The translations under genes were made by a program, and so were the position numbers. The notes under the pieces were generated by a model. The model searched no databases. It was not told where the DNA came from and worked only from the letters and a program-made list of their open reading frames with translations. Below, piece after piece: positions 1-7,754 of a stretch of DNA of 15,831 bases. Position 1 is the stretch's first letter; each line of letters starts with the position of its first letter. The stretch is from the NCBI GenBank assembly GCA_947455805.1, contig CANGSN010000015.1, positions 1-15,831 on the forward strand. Direction: 5' to 3'. The stretch comes from Planctomycetota bacterium (lineage in GTDB: Bacteria; Planctomycetota; UBA1135; UBA2386).

Positions 1-347
1 GCGGGGGCCGCCGTGTAGTGCCAACCGATGATCGCAACTCGTTGTTTTCCAACGCTACGAAGCCTTGAACTGCGGAACTTGGGCTAGCTACCTCGTAAAC
101 GCACTTCGCAATCATGCGAGCCGTGGCGGTGACGTGAACTTCATAGATCGAGCGACCATCTCCTTGCTGTCGGTGTTGCCCAGCGGATCTCAGCAACAGC
201 GCGGTATCGTCGACAACATCCGAAGACAGTATGTCCCGCGATAGCTGACAAGGCAGCGCATGCGCGATGGGCGGCGAAGCACAGAGCACGTGGTCGCTGT
301 AGACGCTCGGGCTGGTTGTCTGAGTCGCTGGTCGCGATGATCTCCGC
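1..347. other. Non-coding or unrecognised 5' region
   Basis: No convincing gene is seen here. All three forward frames meet stops within the first 70 bases or so, and base composition is visibly less GC-rich than in the genes that follow. A 72-codon minus-strand open frame (141-359) has no recognisable content and overlaps the start of the first real gene, so it is not called. The region probably holds the promoter and leader of the lipoprotein gene at 348, but no clear -35/-10 pair stands out. A 5-bp stem at 40-54 (CGTTG/CAACG) is too weak to call a terminator. Confidence 0.5.
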
Positions 348-3300
348 ATGCTCCGCCATGTTGCCCCAACGCTACTTGCCATCGCGGTGGTCATCGCCTG
401 CTCGAGGTCTCCCGTTATCGGACCGGCACTCCTCACAGCGGGTAAACCGGTGCCCGGCGCCGACGGCCTGTTCGCCGAGCCGCTGGCATCGCGCACCAAG
501 GCCGACGGGCCGCGCTTCCAGAAGGTCGACCCCGAGCGCTCCGGCCTTCGCTTCCAGAACGAGCTGCGCCGCGAGAACTCCGTCGCCTACGTCTACACCG
601 GTGCTGGCCTCGCGGTCGGCGACTACGACGGCGACGGTTGGCCCGACGTCTACCTGGTGTCGCAGGACGGGCCGAACAAGCTGTTCCGGCAGACGGCGCC
701 GTTGGTGTTCGAGGACGTGACCGCGAAGGCGGGCGGGCTCGACGGCGGCGAGGCGTGGGGCAACGCGGCGTCGTTCGCCGACGTCGACGACGACGGCGAC
801 CTCGACCTCTACGTCTGCAACCTCGAGTCGCCGAACCTGCTCTACCTGAACCAGGGCGACGGCACGTTCGTCGAGAAGGCGGGGCCGTTCGGGCTCGGGC
901 TCGTGGCCGCCAGCATGGGCTGCGCGTTCGCCGACTACGACAACGACGGCGACCTCGACCTCTACGTGCTGACCAACCGCATGCTGAAGAACCTGCTGCC
1001 GGACGAGATCATCGCCGGCGTCAGGTTGCCGAAGGCGATCAAGAAGACGAAGGCCGAGCTGCTGCCGCCCTACCCGACGTTCCCGAAGGACGCCAAGGGC
1101 GACCTCGTCGTGCCGCCGGGCTACGAGGACCACTTCTTCACGGTGCCGGGCTCGCCGTCGCCGTTCCTGGCCGGGCAGTGCGACCGCCTGTTCCGCAACG
1201 ACGGCTACGGCCACTGGGTCGACGTCACCAGGCAGTCCGGCATCCACGACCAGGGCAACGGCCTGTCGGTGGTGTGGTGGGACTTCGACGGTGACGGGCT
1301 CATGGATCTGTACGTCGCCAACGACTTCCAGTCGCCGGACCAGCTCTACCGGAACCTCGGCAACGGCCGCTTCGCCGACGTGACGAAGGAGCGGCTGCCG
1401 CACACCGCGTTCTTCGGCATGGGCTGCGACTTCGGCGACCTCGACCGCGACGGGCGCTTCGACCTGTGCGTCGCCGACATGTCGAGCACGCAGCACTACT
1501 GGGGCAAGATGCTGATGGGCAGCATGGACCAGCACCGCTGGTTCCTGATGAACGCCGTGCCGCAGCAGTACATGCGCAACGCGCTGTACGTGAACACCGG
1601 CACCGAGCGCTTCCTCGAGGCGGCGTACCTCGCCGGGCTCGCCAGCAGCGACTGGACGTGGGCCGTGCGCTTCGCCGACCTCGATGACGACGGCTGGCTC
1701 GACTTTTACGCCACCAACGGCATCCCGGTGTTCACCGACAACCCGGACATCGGCGAGCGCTTCACCAAACTCTGGCTCGAAGGGGCGCGGCAGCAGGCGG
1801 TCGAACTGTTCCGCTCGATCCCGAGCGTCGCCGAGAAGAACGTCGCACGCCGCAACGACGGCGCCGCGGTCGGCGGGCTGCACTTCACCGACGTGGGGAC
1901 GGAGTGGGGGCTCGACGAGAGCGGCGTCTCGCACGGCGCCGTCGTCGTCGACCTCGATCGTGACGGCGACCTCGACGTGCTGACCAACAACCTGAACGCG
2001 CCGTGCAGCCTGTTCGAGAACCGCGGCAGCGATGGGCATCGCGTGCTGGTCGAGCTGCGTGGCGACCAGAGCAACTCGCGCGGCGTCGGGGCGGTGGTCA
2101 AGGTGACGGTGGGCGGTGCCGTGCAGACGGCGCAGGTGTCGCTGACGCGCGGCTACATGAGTGCCGGCGACGCGGTGGTGCACTTCGGGCTCGGCGCCGC
2201 GACGACGATCGACGCGCTCGAGGTGCGGTGGCCGAACGGGGCCGTGCAGCGCTTCGAGAAGCTCGCGGTCGATCAGCGCTACACGGTGTTGGAAGCGCCG
2301 AAGCCGCCGCCCCTTGCCGCCAACATCTTGGTCGCCGGCGTCGACGACGAGGATCTGCTGCGTCATTGGTTCGCTTCGTCCTCGCTCGACGTGCGCCACG
2401 TCGAGCGCAACTTCGACGACTACGCCGTGCAGCCGCTGCTGCCGCATCGCCTGTCGCGACTCGGCCCGGGCGCCGCGATCGGCGACGTCGACGGCGATGG
2501 TCGCGACGAGTACTGGATCGGCGGTGCGGCCGGCCAGGCGGGCAGCCTGACGCGCATCGTAGGCAAGGAGCATGTCGCCATCCCTGGGCCGTGGCGCGAC
2601 AACGCCGAATGCGAAGACCTCGGCGCCTGCTTCCTCGACTTCGATCGCGACGGCGACCTCGACCTGTACGTCGCCAGCGGTGGCGTCGAAGCCGGCGAAC
2701 GCACCGAGCTGCTGCGCGATCGCCTCTACGTGAACGACGGCAAGGGCGCCTTCACGAAGGCGCCCGACGGCGTGTTGCCGGACCATCGCGACAGCTCGAG
2801 CTGTGTTTGCGCCGCCGACTTCGACCGCGACGGTGACCTCGACCTGTTCGTCGGCACGCGCGTCGTGCCGGGCCGCTTCCCGCAGTCGGGGCCGAGCCGC
2901 TTGCTGCGCAACGACGGCGGTCGCTTCGTCGACGTCGCCGCCGAGCTGGCTCCTGGCCTGCTCGCCGCCGGCATGGTGACGAGCGCGGTGTGGACCGACG
3001 TCGATGCCGACGGCTTCGTCGACCTGGTCGTCGCCGCGTCGTGGCAGCCGGTGCGTGTGTTCGGCAACGAGCGCGGCGAACGGCTCGTCGACCGCACGCA
3101 GGCGCTCGGGCTGCACGAGCTGCGCGGCCAGTGGAACGGCCTCGCCGCCGGCGATCTCGACGGCGACGGCGACGTCGACCTCGTCGCCACCAACCTGGGC
3201 CTCAACACGAAGTACAAGGCGTCACCGCAGAAGCCGCAGCGGCTCTATGCGCGCGACTTCGACGGCAACGGCACGTTCGACGTCGTCGAGAGCAAGACCG

Positions 3301-4109
3301 CGGCCGAAGGCGAACTGCCGGTGCGCGGGCTCAGCTGCAGCAGCCAGGCGATGCCGTTCGTGCGCGAACGCTTCCCGACCTACGACCAGTTCGCGCGCGC
3401 CAAGCTCGGCGACATCTACGGCAAGGCGCTCGGCGACTCGCTGGTGCTCGACTGCAACGAGCTGCGCCACGTCGTGCTCGAGCAGCGCGACGGCCGCTTC
3501 CACCCCGCACCGCTGCCGTGGCTGTCGCAGGTGTCGACGGCGTTCGGCATCGCCATCACCGATGCCGACGCCGACGGCGTGCAGGACCTCGTGCTGGTGC
3601 ACAACTTCTTCTCGCCGGAGCCCGAGACCGGCCGCATCGACGGTGGCCTCGGCCTCTGGCTGCGTGGCCTCGGCAAGCTGCAGTTCGAGCCCGTGCGCGG
3701 CGAGATCTCCGGCCTCCTGGTGACGGGCGACGCGAAGGCGCTGGCGCTGCTCGACGGCGGCGGAACCGCCGGGTTGCTGATCACGCGCAACGACGCGCCG
3801 GCGCTCCTCCTGCACTCCATCCGTGGGCGCAACGCCAGCGACGGGAGCAGTTCGTTCCTGAGCGTTCGCCTGCGCGGCCCCGCCGGCAACCCCACCGGCG
3901 TCGGCGCGCGCGTCGAACTGCTGCAGGACGGCAAGCTACTGGCGCGCGGCGAAGTGCAGGCCGGCGGCAGCTACCTGGCGCAGAGCTCGCCGAGCGTGAT
4001 GTTCACGAAGGTCCCTGCCGACGCGGTCGTGCGCGTGCACTGGCCCGACGGCAGCAGCTCCGAGACGAAGGTCGAGAATCCCACTGGGGTGATGACGGTG
4101 ACGCGATGA
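348..4109 (+). CDS. Large lipoprotein with two FG-GAP/VCBS propeller + ASPIC/UnbV modules (CRTAC1-like)
   Basis: 1253 aa, predicted outer-surface lipoprotein. The N-terminus has a short hydrophobic stretch ending in a lipobox V-I-A-C with Cys18. ATG 348 is the only start between the in-frame stop at 321 and the lipobox; there is no clear Shine-Dalgarno. Calcium-binding-type D-x-D-x-D-G FG-GAP repeats sit near residues 89, 143, 194, 311, 361, 442 and 533, followed by an ASPIC/UnbV domain at about 566-645. A second set (about 711, 763, 823, 883, 938, 970, 1070) ends in a second ASPIC/UnbV domain at about 1168-1248. The stretch around 361-460 (ADM, QYMRN, SDWTWA, FADLDDDGW) matches my memory of the long VCBS/ASPIC proteins of Bacteroidota and Planctomycetota. 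The fold is predicted to be beta-propellers for extracellular binding; the ligand is unknown. Its stop overlaps the next gene's start, so the two are translationally coupled. Confident on family, not on role. Confidence 0.9.
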   Translation: MLRHVAPTLLAIAVVIACSRSPVIGPALLTAGKPVPGADGLFAEPLASRTKADGPRFQKVDPERSGLRFQNELRRENSVAYVYTGAGLAVGDYDGDGWPDVYLVSQDGPNKLFRQTAPLVFEDVTAKAGGLDGGEAWGNAASFADVDDDGDLDLYVCNLESPNLLYLNQGDGTFVEKAGPFGLGLVAASMGCAFADYDNDGDLDLYVLTNRMLKNLLPDEIIAGVRLPKAIKKTKAELLPPYPTFPKDAKGDLVVPPGYEDHFFTVPGSPSPFLAGQCDRLFRNDGYGHWVDVTRQSGIHDQGNGLSVVWWDFDGDGLMDLYVANDFQSPDQLYRNLGNGRFADVTKERLPHTAFFGMGCDFGDLDRDGRFDLCVADMSSTQHYWGKMLMGSMDQHRWFLMNAVPQQYMRNALYVNTGTERFLEAAYLAGLASSDWTWAVRFADLDDDGWLDFYATNGIPVFTDNPDIGERFTKLWLEGARQQAVELFRSIPSVAEKNVARRNDGAAVGGLHFTDVGTEWGLDESGVSHGAVVVDLDRDGDLDVLTNNLNAPCSLFENRGSDGHRVLVELRGDQSNSRGVGAVVKVTVGGAVQTAQVSLTRGYMSAGDAVVHFGLGAATTIDALEVRWPNGAVQRFEKLAVDQRYTVLEAPKPPPLAANILVAGVDDEDLLRHWFASSSLDVRHVERNFDDYAVQPLLPHRLSRLGPGAAIGDVDGDGRDEYWIGGAAGQAGSLTRIVGKEHVAIPGPWRDNAECEDLGACFLDFDRDGDLDLYVASGGVEAGERTELLRDRLYVNDGKGAFTKAPDGVLPDHRDSSSCVCAADFDRDGDLDLFVGTRVVPGRFPQSGPSRLLRNDGGRFVDVAAELAPGLLAAGMVTSAVWTDVDADGFVDLVVAASWQPVRVFGNERGERLVDRTQALGLHELRGQWNGLAAGDLDGDGDVDLVATNLGLNTKYKASPQKPQRLYARDFDGNGTFDVVESKTAAEGELPVRGLSCSSQAMPFVRERFPTYDQFARAKLGDIYGKALGDSLVLDCNELRHVVLEQRDGRFHPAPLPWLSQVSTAFGIAITDADADGVQDLVLVHNFFSPEPETGRIDGGLGLWLRGLGKLQFEPVRGEISGLLVTGDAKALALLDGGGTAGLLITRNDAPALLLHSIRGRNASDGSSSFLSVRLRGPAGNPTGVGARVELLQDGKLLARGEVQAGGSYLAQSSPSVMFTKVPADAVVRVHWPDGSSSETKVENPTGVMTVTR

Positions 4110-6280
4110 AACCCTGGATCCCGATGCTGGTGGCGGCGACCGCGGTGGCCGCGTGCGGTCGCGGCGACGCGCATCCGCCGTCGCACGCGCGCATGGTGGC
4201 GCTGCTCGACGAACTGGCGGCGAAGGCCGACGTCGACAACCCCTTCTTCGGCCAGCAGCGGCTGGCGACGTTGCGCACGAAGCTGCAGGAAGCCGGGCCG
4301 CGCGCCGACTGGCGGCTGCGCTGGCAGACCGCGACCGCGGCGCTCGAGCAAGGCCTGGAGCGCGAAGCGATCGAGCTGCTGACGGCGACGCACGACGCGA
4401 TCGTGCGCGGCGAACTCGCCGCCGAACCCGCCGGCCGCGTCGGCGTCGCGTTCCACCTCGGGCTCGCGTGGCTGCGCTTCGGCGAGACCGAGAACTGCTG
4501 CAAGCTGCCGAACCAGGAGCGCTGCATCCTGCCGATCCGCGGGGACGGCACGCACAGCGAGCGCAGCGGCTCGGAGAACGCGCTGCGCTACTTCGGCGAG
4601 GTGCTGCAGAGCGTGCCGCCCGGCGACTACTGGCACTGGCAGACGCTGTGGCTGGCGAACATCGCGCACATGACGCTCGGCACGTGGCCCGACGGGCTGG
4701 AGCCGGCGCTGCGGCTGCCGGCGAAGGCGTTCGAGCCCGAGGCCGACCTGCCGCGCTGGTGCAACGTCGCACCCGAAGCGGGCGTCGATCGTCTCGGCAA
4801 CGCCGGCGGCGTCGTCTGCGAAGACTTCGACGGCGACGAATGGCTCGACTTCGTCGTCTCCGACTGGGCGCCGCACGGCCAGCTGCGCTTCTTCCGCAAC
4901 CGCGGCGACGGCACGTTCGAGGATCGCACCGAGGCGGCCGGGCTCATGGGCATCACCGGCGGGCTGCACATGGTGCACGCCGATCACGACAACGACGGCG
5001 ACGTCGACGTGCTGGTGCTGCGCGGCGGCTGGTGGTTCGAACACGGACGTCTGCCGTGCTCGCTGCTGCGGAACCGCGGCGACGGCTTCTTCGACGACGT
5101 CACGCTCGACGTCGGCCTCGGCGAACGGCTCGAACCGACGCAGACGGCGGCGTTCGCCGACTTCGACCGCGACGGCGACCTCGATCTCTACATCGGCGGC
5201 TCGCGTTCGCAGCGCGTCGCCTGCACGTCGCACCTCTACCGCAACGACGGCGCGCGCTTCGTCGACGTGACCCAAGCGGCCGGCGTCGCCGACGAACGCT
5301 ACGCCAAGGGTGTCGCGTGGGGCGACGTCGACAACGACGGCTGGCCGGATCTGTACGTGAGCAACATCGGCAGCGACAACCGGCTCTACCGGAACCGCGG
5401 CGACGGCACGTTCGTCGACATCGCGCCGGCCGCCGGTGTGACCAAGCCGACCAACAGCTTCGCGACCTGGTTCTGGGACTTCGACAGCGACGGTGCGCTC
5501 GACCTGTTCGTCGCCAACTACGACACCGGCGTCGCCCACCTCGCGTCGCACCTCACCGGCGGCAGCCTGCCGTTCACCACCGCGGCCTTCTACCGCGGCG
5601 ACGGCAAGGGCGGCTTCCGCGACGTGACGCGCGAGCTCGGCTTCACGATGCCGACGATGCCGATGGGCTGCAGCGTCGGCGACCTCGACGGCGACGGCTG
5701 GCTCGACTGCTACCTCGGCACCGGCGATCCGTCCTACGCGTCGCTGATGCCGAACATAGCACTGCGCAACCTCGGCGGCCGGAAGCTGCAGGACGTGACG
5801 ATGGCGACCGGGCTCGGCCATCTGCAGAAGGGGCACGGCGTGGCCTTCTGCGACCACGACCACGACGGCGACCAGGACCTGTTCGAGGTGATCGGCGGCG
5901 CCTACCCGGGCGACGCGTTCCGCTGCGGCCTGTTCGCCAATCCTGGGCACGGCAACCATTGGCTGACGCTGCGCCTCGCCGGCACCGAGAGCCCGCGCTG
6001 CGGCCTCGGCGCCAAGGTCTGCGTCACCGTGCGCGAAGGCGGGCAGAGCCGCCGCATCTGGCGGCACGTCGGGCCCGGCGCGTCGTTCGGCGGCAACCCG
6101 CTGCGCCTCGAGTTCGGGCTCGGCAAGGCCGAACGCATCGAACGCGTCGAGGTGACGTGGCCGCGCCGCGGCACCGTGCAGCTGCTGACGGACGTGCCGA
6201 TGGACGCGATCGTGCGCGTCGTCGAAGGCGAAGCGAAGGGCGAACGCCTCGCAATTCCGGCTGCGCCCGGGCGTCGCTGA
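4106..6280 (+). CDS. Lipoprotein with helical N-terminal domain, FG-GAP/VCBS propeller and ASPIC/UnbV domain
   Basis: 724 aa. The start is the ATG at 4106, which overlaps the upstream stop as ATGA; the frame is open back to 2990, but that part is a shadow of the previous gene. A signal peptide with lipobox V-A-A-C gives Cys17. Residues about 25-210 are a helical, TPR-like domain containing an E-N-C-C..C-I-L-P-I..G..H..R-S-G-S-E-N-A-L-R-Y-F stretch, which I recall as a conserved feature of one CRTAC1-like subfamily. Seven FG-GAP D-x-D-x-D-G motifs follow, near residues 237, 291, 350, 404, 456, 523 and 580. An ASPIC/UnbV domain closes the protein at about 619-695. It is predicted to be membrane-anchored and exported, probably partnering the 1253-aa protein encoded just before it. 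The binding target is unknown. Confidence 0.9.
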   Translation: MKPWIPMLVAATAVAACGRGDAHPPSHARMVALLDELAAKADVDNPFFGQQRLATLRTKLQEAGPRADWRLRWQTATAALEQGLEREAIELLTATHDAIVRGELAAEPAGRVGVAFHLGLAWLRFGETENCCKLPNQERCILPIRGDGTHSERSGSENALRYFGEVLQSVPPGDYWHWQTLWLANIAHMTLGTWPDGLEPALRLPAKAFEPEADLPRWCNVAPEAGVDRLGNAGGVVCEDFDGDEWLDFVVSDWAPHGQLRFFRNRGDGTFEDRTEAAGLMGITGGLHMVHADHDNDGDVDVLVLRGGWWFEHGRLPCSLLRNRGDGFFDDVTLDVGLGERLEPTQTAAFADFDRDGDLDLYIGGSRSQRVACTSHLYRNDGARFVDVTQAAGVADERYAKGVAWGDVDNDGWPDLYVSNIGSDNRLYRNRGDGTFVDIAPAAGVTKPTNSFATWFWDFDSDGALDLFVANYDTGVAHLASHLTGGSLPFTTAAFYRGDGKGGFRDVTRELGFTMPTMPMGCSVGDLDGDGWLDCYLGTGDPSYASLMPNIALRNLGGRKLQDVTMATGLGHLQKGHGVAFCDHDHDGDQDLFEVIGGAYPGDAFRCGLFANPGHGNHWLTLRLAGTESPRCGLGAKVCVTVREGGQSRRIWRHVGPGASFGGNPLRLEFGLGKAERIERVEVTWPRRGTVQLLTDVPMDAIVRVVEGEAKGERLAIPAAPGRR

Positions 6281-6310
6281 TCTGCGCGGTCGATCGGGGC
6301 GCGCGCGAAC

Positions 6311-6316
6311 AAGGAG
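6311..6316 (+). promoter_or_regulatory. Shine-Dalgarno AAGGAG
   Basis: AAGGAG lies 6 bases before ATG 6323. It is one of the few strong ribosome-binding sites in the window and fixes the start of the DUF805-SRPBCC gene. Confidence 0.8.
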
Positions 6317-6322
6317 ACGCCG

Positions 6323-7666
6323 ATGCTCGACACGCTGCTGTGGCTCTACGACGGACGCGGACGCGTGACGCGACGGCAGTATCGGGTCGCCTGCGCGGTG
6401 CTGGTCGTGGGCAAGCTCGGCATCGACGCGCTGCTGTGCCTGCAGGTCTTCCCGCGCCCGTGGCAGCCGTTCGCCGAACTGCTGTCGCCTGCGGGCGGGT
6501 TCACCTCGCACCGCTTCGACGCCGGCTACTTCGCCCTGGCGACCAACGCGGCCGTGTTCGGCCTGGCCCTGCTGCTGCTGACGGTTCGCCGTTGCCGCGA
6601 CGTCGCCGCGTCGCCATGGATGGCGCTGTTGCTGGTGATGCCGGTGGCGAACTGGCTGGTGCTGGGTGGCCTTGCCTGCTCGGCCAGCGCGCCACCGCCG
6701 TTGCCCAGCACGCGGCGGGTCGTCGACAGCCGGCAGCCGCGCTTCGTTTCGCCGTGGTGGGGCCGCGGAGAATGGCCCGTCGTCTGGGCGACGATCGCGC
6801 TCTGCGCGATCGTCATGCTGGCGATCGGACCGCTGGCGCACTACGGCGAGACGCTGTTCGTCGCCGCGCCGTTCCTGCAGGGGTTCGTCGCGGGTGTCTG
6901 CGCCGGCCCGGAGCAGAAGCGCGACGTGCGCGCCTGGCTCGTCAGTGTCTTCGTGTTGATGGCCGCGCTGGTGATGTTCGCCTACGAAGGCGTGTTCTGC
7001 ATCGCGATGGCGGCGCCGCTGTGGCTGGGCATCGGGGCTTTGGGCCTCGTCTTCGGGCGTGCGCTGCAGCACTTCGTGCGCTTCGTCGTGCCGGTGGGAC
7101 TGCTCTCGCTGCCGTTGCTGCACCTCGGCGAGCGCCTGACCGCACCGCCGTCGACGGTCTACGAAGCGACCACCGAGGTCGTCGTGCAGGCGCCGCCGCA
7201 GCAGGTGTGGGATCACCTGGTGACGTTCGATCGGCTGCAGCCGCCGGAGGAATGGTGGTTCCGCGCCGGCATCGCCTACCCGGTGCACGCGACGATCGAG
7301 GGCCGCGGGGTCGGCGCCGTGCGCAAGTGTTCGTTCAGCACCGGCGACTTCGTCGAACCGATCGAAGTGTGGGACGAGCCGCGCCTGCTGCGCTTCACGG
7401 TCGAACGGTGCCCGCCGCCGATGTTCGAGTGGAACCCGCTGCACGACCACGTCGACGCCGCGCACCTGCACGGTTCGTTCGCAGCGAAGCGAGGCCAGTT
7501 CGAGCTGGTGCCGCAGCCCGACGGCTCGACGCTGCTGCGCGGCACGACCTGGTACGTGCACGGCCTGCATCCCGAGGGCTACTGGCGCGTGTTCAGCGAC
7601 TGGCTCGTGCACTCGATCCATCGCCGTGTGCTGCACCACATCCGCGACGCCGCGGAACGGCGCTGA
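6323..7666 (+). CDS. Multi-pass membrane protein: DUF805-like N-terminus fused to SRPBCC domain
   Basis: 447 aa. The N-terminus (L-Y-D-G-R-G-R-V-T-R-R-Q-Y) and the R-R-C-R-D motif at 89-93, followed by a hydrophobic segment ending M-P-V-A-N-W, resemble the DUF805 membrane family (GR.sR..f, RRlhD). Hydrophobic segments are at about 22-42, 69-88, 98-118, 153-175, 178-196, 207-250 (probably two) and 253-271. From about residue 276 the chain is soluble and looks like an SRPBCC/polyketide-cyclase-like START fold (T-E-V-V-V-Q-A-P-P-Q-Q-V-W-D-H-L, ending in a long C-terminal helix). SRPBCC domains bind hydrophobic ligands, so a lipid-linked role at the inner membrane is an inference. The gene lies 42 bp after the second lipoprotein with a good ribosome-binding site, probably in the same operon. 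Confident on topology and SRPBCC, moderate on DUF805. Confidence 0.75.
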   Translation: MLDTLLWLYDGRGRVTRRQYRVACAVLVVGKLGIDALLCLQVFPRPWQPFAELLSPAGGFTSHRFDAGYFALATNAAVFGLALLLLTVRRCRDVAASPWMALLLVMPVANWLVLGGLACSASAPPPLPSTRRVVDSRQPRFVSPWWGRGEWPVVWATIALCAIVMLAIGPLAHYGETLFVAAPFLQGFVAGVCAGPEQKRDVRAWLVSVFVLMAALVMFAYEGVFCIAMAAPLWLGIGALGLVFGRALQHFVRFVVPVGLLSLPLLHLGERLTAPPSTVYEATTEVVVQAPPQQVWDHLVTFDRLQPPEEWWFRAGIAYPVHATIEGRGVGAVRKCSFSTGDFVEPIEVWDEPRLLRFTVERCPPPMFEWNPLHDHVDAAHLHGSFAAKRGQFELVPQPDGSTLLRGTTWYVHGLHPEGYWRVFSDWLVHSIHRRVLHHIRDAAERR

Positions 7667-7754
7667 GCTGGCAGGTCGGTGCCGTGGGCGCACCGAGGAG
7701 GTCGAAGTCGCCGCCGCCGTGGCAGCAGAGCGTCCCCGCCGGCACACTGCGCGC

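Noticed and set aside
65..93. Promoter with TTGAAC at 65-70
   Set aside because: No acceptable -10 at 16-18 bp; it is also 250 bases from the first gene.
141..359. 72-codon - strand open frame in the 5' region
   Set aside because: No domain, no ribosome-binding site, and it overlaps the start of the lipoprotein gene.
372..3116. 914-codon open frame on the - strand opposite the large lipoprotein
   Set aside because: It is the mirror of repeated Asp/Gly codons in a GC-rich gene; its product is repetitive Val/Glu/Ala/Arg with no domain, and the + strand gene is unmistakable.
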